A stretch of DNA of 64,000 nucleotides, taken from assembly GCA_965203305.1 (NCBI GenBank), contig OZ241874.1, forward strand, positions 2,666,001-2,730,000, given 5' to 3'. Of the stretch, positions 61,321 to 64,000 are shown one piece after another. Source of the DNA: Bin80 sp965203305. GTDB taxonomy: Bacteria; Bacteroidota; Rhodothermia; Rhodothermales; Bin80. Every line of letters begins with the position of its first letter. Position 1 is the first letter of the stretch. The notes beneath the pieces are model-generated. The model was given only the letters and a program-made list of their open reading frames with translations, was not told the origin of the DNA and did no database searches. The translations under genes and the position numbers were made by a program.

Positions 61321-63206
61321 TATACCGTTGCTGCTTGTGGTTTTAGTCCTAGAAGTCGGCAGATAGACAGTGCCAGGCTGGCCCGGTTCAGGGTATAGAA
61401 ATGGAATTCATTCACTCCTTGATCCAGTAATTTCTGGCAGAGCTCTGCAGCTATGTTTGCCGTGATCAGCTCTCGTGTCGCTCCGTCTTCCCTAGTACCC
61501 ATATACAGTGTGTGCAACCACTTTGGGAGAGTGACCTGGCAAAGATTAGCAATGCGCTGAAGCCCCTCAAAATTTGGCTGCAGCATAATGCCAGGAACAA
61601 TCGGCATGGTCACGCAACCGGCTCTTGCACGATCAAGAAATGCAAAATAGATGTCTGGATCAAAGAAGAACTGGGTAATGGCACGGTCTGCCCCGGCATC
61701 CTGTTTGGCTCTCAAAAATGCAATGTCCTGTTCCCAGCTTAGACTGTCCGGATGCTGCTCAGGGTAACAGGATACGCTGACCTCAAATCGTTTCCCCGGT
61801 ACAACCTCGCAGGACCGAACTCCCTCAATCAGATCAATGCTGCTGCGAAATCCACCCGGGTATGGCTCAAACCTGGTTCCCAGCCCTTTCGGGGGATCAC
61901 CACGCAGTGCAACCAGATGGCGTACCCCGGCATGCCAGAAATCTGCCGCTGTCTGCAGTACATCTTCTTTTGTAGCTCCCACACAGGTCAGGTGTGCGGC
62001 TGGCAGGAGGGAGGTATCCTGCGCAATTTTCGCTACAATCTCCCGTGTTCGATTCTGTGTAGAGCCGCCGGCTCCGTACGTAACGGATACGAAACGCGGA
62101 GCCATTGGAGACAGTCGGGCAACCGATTCCCAGAGCTTGGACTCCATCCTGTCGGTTTTCGGCGGGAAGAACTCAAATGAGACACTGGGAGCCGATGTAG
62201 ATTGCTGCGTTGTGACAGCAAGTGTATTCTCCTGACTGTCTCCTGGATGTCTGACACACTTTGTTGCGGTCCAGATCAAAACACTGAGTCCCTGCTTTAG
62301 CGAAGCAGGCGGGTCAAATCTCTTCGGTGTCCGGATGACAAGCCCCGCGGCATCCGTCCACCGAATCATATCATCTTCGGGGATTCCAAGCCGGCGATGT
62401 CCTTGGGTTTCACGCAAAAATTCCAGCTCATGCGGGGCAAAATCAACAACGAGAAGCTGGCCTCCTGGCTTGAGAATCCGGGCAGCTTCCGTGAAGACTC
62501 TCTCTGGCTGATCAAGATAATGCAGCACCTGATGGATGATCACGAAATCCGCACTGCTATGATCAAAGGGGGTGCTCGTAACATCACCATGACGAACCCG
62601 TGCATTCGTGAGTCCTGCCCGATTGAGGTTTGTTCGTGCCACCGTCAGCATGTTATGGGATATGTCCAGCCCTTCTGCCTCCTCTGCCTGCGGGGCCAGC
62701 AGAACCAGCATCCGTCCCGTCCCCGTTCCAAGATCAACAATGCGTGCAAAGTGGTACGTTTTGACGCAGCCGAGAATTTCCCGCTCAATTGCTGCATTTG
62801 GATAATGCAGTGTTCGCAGGTGATCCCAGTCTTTGGCGATTTTGGAAAAATAGGCTTCTGCCAGCGTTGCTCGGGCCTGGCGAATACGCTGCAAGGCTTC
62901 ATAATCAGATACGAACGGAGGCGTGTCAAAGTCTAGCTGGGAGAACATATCCTGAATCAATTGTCCGACCCAGCCCTTGTTCTGTATGCGGTAAAACACC
63001 CAGGAACCTTCTGGGAGCCGTTCAATCAGCCCCGCTGTGGTCAATACCTTCAGATGGTTGGACAGACGAGGCTGGCTTTGGTTGAGGATTTGCGCCAGCT
63101 CTCCAACCGCCAGGTCCACATGTCGCAGCAGTGCAAGAATACGCAGGCGGGTCGGTTGCCCGGCCGCCTTCAAAGCATTAATAAAAAGCCTGGTTGATGT
63201 ACTCAT
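61320..63206 (-). CDS. metF: ArsR-type regulator/SAM methyltransferase/MetF triple-domain fusion
   Basis: This is a 628-residue single chain. Residues 5-80 form an ArsR-type winged helix (AAGQPTRLRILALLR, LNQSQPRLSNHLKVLTTAG) without the metal-binding CxC of SmtB-like proteins. Residues about 105-320 form a class I methyltransferase (IVDLGTGTGRMLVLLA at 156-171, ILKPGGQLLVVDF). Residues 341-628 are methylenetetrahydrofolate reductase (VSFEFFPPKTDRMESKLWE, FVSVTYGAGGSTQNRTRE, ADRAITQFFFDPDIYFAFLD), making methyl-THF for MetH. ArsR-methyltransferase proteins next to metF are known, but the full fusion is unusual. The start at ATG 63206 follows an AAGG box. Confidence 0.92.
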   Translation of the reverse strand: MSTSTRLFINALKAAGQPTRLRILALLRHVDLAVGELAQILNQSQPRLSNHLKVLTTAGLIERLPEGSWVFYRIQNKGWVGQLIQDMFSQLDFDTPPFVSDYEALQRIRQARATLAEAYFSKIAKDWDHLRTLHYPNAAIEREILGCVKTYHFARIVDLGTGTGRMLVLLAPQAEEAEGLDISHNMLTVARTNLNRAGLTNARVRHGDVTSTPFDHSSADFVIIHQVLHYLDQPERVFTEAARILKPGGQLLVVDFAPHELEFLRETQGHRRLGIPEDDMIRWTDAAGLVIRTPKRFDPPASLKQGLSVLIWTATKCVRHPGDSQENTLAVTTQQSTSAPSVSFEFFPPKTDRMESKLWESVARLSPMAPRFVSVTYGAGGSTQNRTREIVAKIAQDTSLLPAAHLTCVGATKEDVLQTAADFWHAGVRHLVALRGDPPKGLGTRFEPYPGGFRSSIDLIEGVRSCEVVPGKRFEVSVSCYPEQHPDSLSWEQDIAFLRAKQDAGADRAITQFFFDPDIYFAFLDRARAGCVTMPIVPGIMLQPNFEGLQRIANLCQVTLPKWLHTLYMGTREDGATRELITANIAAELCQKLLDQGVNEFHFYTLNRASLALSICRLLGLKPQAATV

Positions 63207-63213
63207 GCCTTAA

Positions 63214-63233
63214 ATATAAACAATTTCTTATAT
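63214..63233. promoter_or_regulatory. ATATAA-N8-TTATAT palindrome, candidate operator of the ArsR-metF fusion
   Basis: The inverted repeat ATATAA (63214-63219) and TTATAT (63228-63233) lies 8 bp upstream of the fusion's start codon. ArsR-family operators are short AT-rich palindromes over the promoter, so this is a good candidate for autoregulation by the fused winged helix. AT content alone makes chance occurrence possible. Confidence 0.5.
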
Positions 63234-63459
63234 GCTTTTTTGCAGAATTGTTTCGGCAGATTCCACACCCATGAATCCGGCTCATCGGAACGGTCAATGA
63301 TCTCCGTTCGGATCCACTGCGGTAGCTGTGGATCCGCTTTCGTTTTCTGTACATCTCAACGCACAGGCATCTTCCTTTCGGTACTACCTCTCCCTGTATC
63401 GTTTCATCATCATTTCAGAATATGCTGTCTGAAACACTAAATGCATTTCTCACAAACCT

Positions 63460-63496
63460 GAAGCACCCCGATACGTGATTCGTACCGGGGTGCTTC
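63460..63496 (-). terminator. Strong hairpin downstream of the T9SS cargo gene
   Basis: GAAGCACCCCGATAC (63460-63474) pairs with GTACCGGGGTGCTTC (63482-63496) in 14 of 15 positions around a 7-nt loop. It begins 26 bp after the stop of the minus-strand gene, where a terminator is expected. The U-run on the minus side is weak (AGGTTTGTG). Confidence 0.65.
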
Positions 63497-63521
63497 GTTT
63501 CACTCTGAACGTTTCCTTCCC

Positions 63522-64000
63522 CTACTTCACCAGCGTCATCCGTCCGGTCTTCACATGCCGACTTTCCGCTCCGGTCGCCACCAGACGATACAGATACGTT
63601 CCGCTTGCCAGACTAGTTGCATTCAGATCCACGCTCCGGTTCGCGCCTGCCTCCAGCTCCTGCGCTGGCAACATCATCACCTCCCGCCCCAGCATGTCTA
63701 CAATCTGGATCTGCACCTGCGCATTCTCCGGCAGGTCAAACTGGATTTTTGTGCCCGGATTGAACGGGTTCGGATAGTTCCCATGCAGCGCAAACTCCTT
63801 CGGAAGCTCTGCACTCTCTTCCACCCCGGTCACCGTCTGTACCGGGACGATCTCCCCATTCCGGTCCACTCCCAGGATCGTCAGATCATTCCGCATCCCG
63901 GACAGGTTCAGCACCAGCGTCTGCCCTCCGTACCCGTACAGGTCCAGTTCGTAGAACTCCTCTACATCTCCCTCTGTGGATTTCACACGCATGACCTGCA
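63522..64000 (-). CDS. C-terminal part of a secreted protein with T9SS sorting domain, cut by window edge
   Basis: The frame stays open to the right edge (codons before the internal ATG read Q-V), so this is the 3' end of a longer gene. About 159 residues are visible. The last 85 form a type A sorting domain: HGNYPNPFNPGTKIQFDLP, AQVQIQIVDMLGREVMML and SGTYLYRLVATG, ending GRMTLVK. Such domains direct proteins through the type IX secretion system of Bacteroidota and relatives to the cell surface. The preceding strand-rich part is not recognised. Confidence 0.9.
   Translation of the reverse strand, partial: QVMRVKSTEGDVEEFYELDLYGYGGQTLVLNLSGMRNDLTILGVDRNGEIVPVQTVTGVEESAELPKEFALHGNYPNPFNPGTKIQFDLPENAQVQIQIVDMLGREVMMLPAQELEAGANRSVDLNATSLASGTYLYRLVATGAESRHVKTGRMTLVK

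Noticed and set aside
1..64000. CRISPR arrays or global stop-codon reassignment
   Set aside because: No regularly spaced short repeats were seen, and TAA, TAG and TGA all terminate intact core genes in this window.

Overview
The window looks like a chromosome segment of a Gram-negative member of the Bacteroidota/Rhodothermota-Balneolota group. The evidence is a C-terminal type IX secretion sorting domain (YPNPFNP) at the right edge, TamA/TamB and Mla-type outer-membrane genes, a YtxJ-like monothiol protein (bacillithiol users), a CruF-CrtB-CrtI carotenoid operon as in Salinibacter/Rhodothermus relatives, and a TGT without its zinc ligands. No rRNA or CRISPR array was seen. Two tRNAs are present: Leu(CAA) and Met(CAT).

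Layout. 1-2.8 kb: an edge-truncated HTH-like gene, a DUF1835 protein and a DUF2335-like membrane protein. 2.8-9.4 kb: an MCE/MlaD protein, a membrane protein, tgt, ispH, two NTF2-like lipoproteins and an M20 peptidase. 9.4-11.1 kb: tRNA-Leu followed by an AT-richer islet with a Clp-fold serine proteinase. 11.3-21.1 kb, minus strand: a tight operon clpX-tamA-tamB-mlaE-mlaF. 21.6-29.4 kb: EcsC-like protein, a frameshifted small gene, a GHKL ATPase/nuclease gene cut by one in-frame TAA, an S8 protease with leucine-rich repeats, and an outer-membrane barrel. 29.4-32.8 kb: NAD-binding protein, rsmD, coaD, and a TnpB element inserted exactly at the coaD stop. 33-39.4 kb: Fic protein, carotenoid operon, and a DUF1640-like gene cut by TAG. 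39.8-46.5 kb: parE/parC, a sodium:solute symporter, and a GroES-like gene cut by TAG. 46.6-57 kb: tRNA-Met, holB-like, PSP1 protein, EF-G paralogue, accD, nagB, DAHP synthase, pepF, ytxJ, fdxA. 57-63.2 kb, minus strand: a methionine-cycle cluster made of an ArsR-methyltransferase-MetF triple fusion, a structured 176-bp spacer, and MetH split into two genes. 63.5 kb to the end: tail of a T9SS cargo protein.

Three themes stand out. First, the methionine cluster fuses an ArsR-type DNA-binding domain, a SAM-dependent methyltransferase and methylenetetrahydrofolate reductase in one chain directly upstream of split MetH, with an AT-rich palindrome at its own start. Second, four otherwise intact genes (GHKL/nuclease, TnpB, DUF1640-like, GroES-like) each carry one in-frame stop codon, and a fifth has a frameshift; core genes use the same three stop codons normally, so this looks like recent decay or sequence error rather than code change. 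Third, the TnpB element has 23/24-bp terminal inverted repeats and 8-bp flanking direct repeats, which is not the usual architecture of TnpB elements. Smaller points are a polyprenyl-synthase-like/phytoene-synthase fusion with degenerate aspartate motifs, and a roughly 100-bp dispersed repeat in three intergenic regions.
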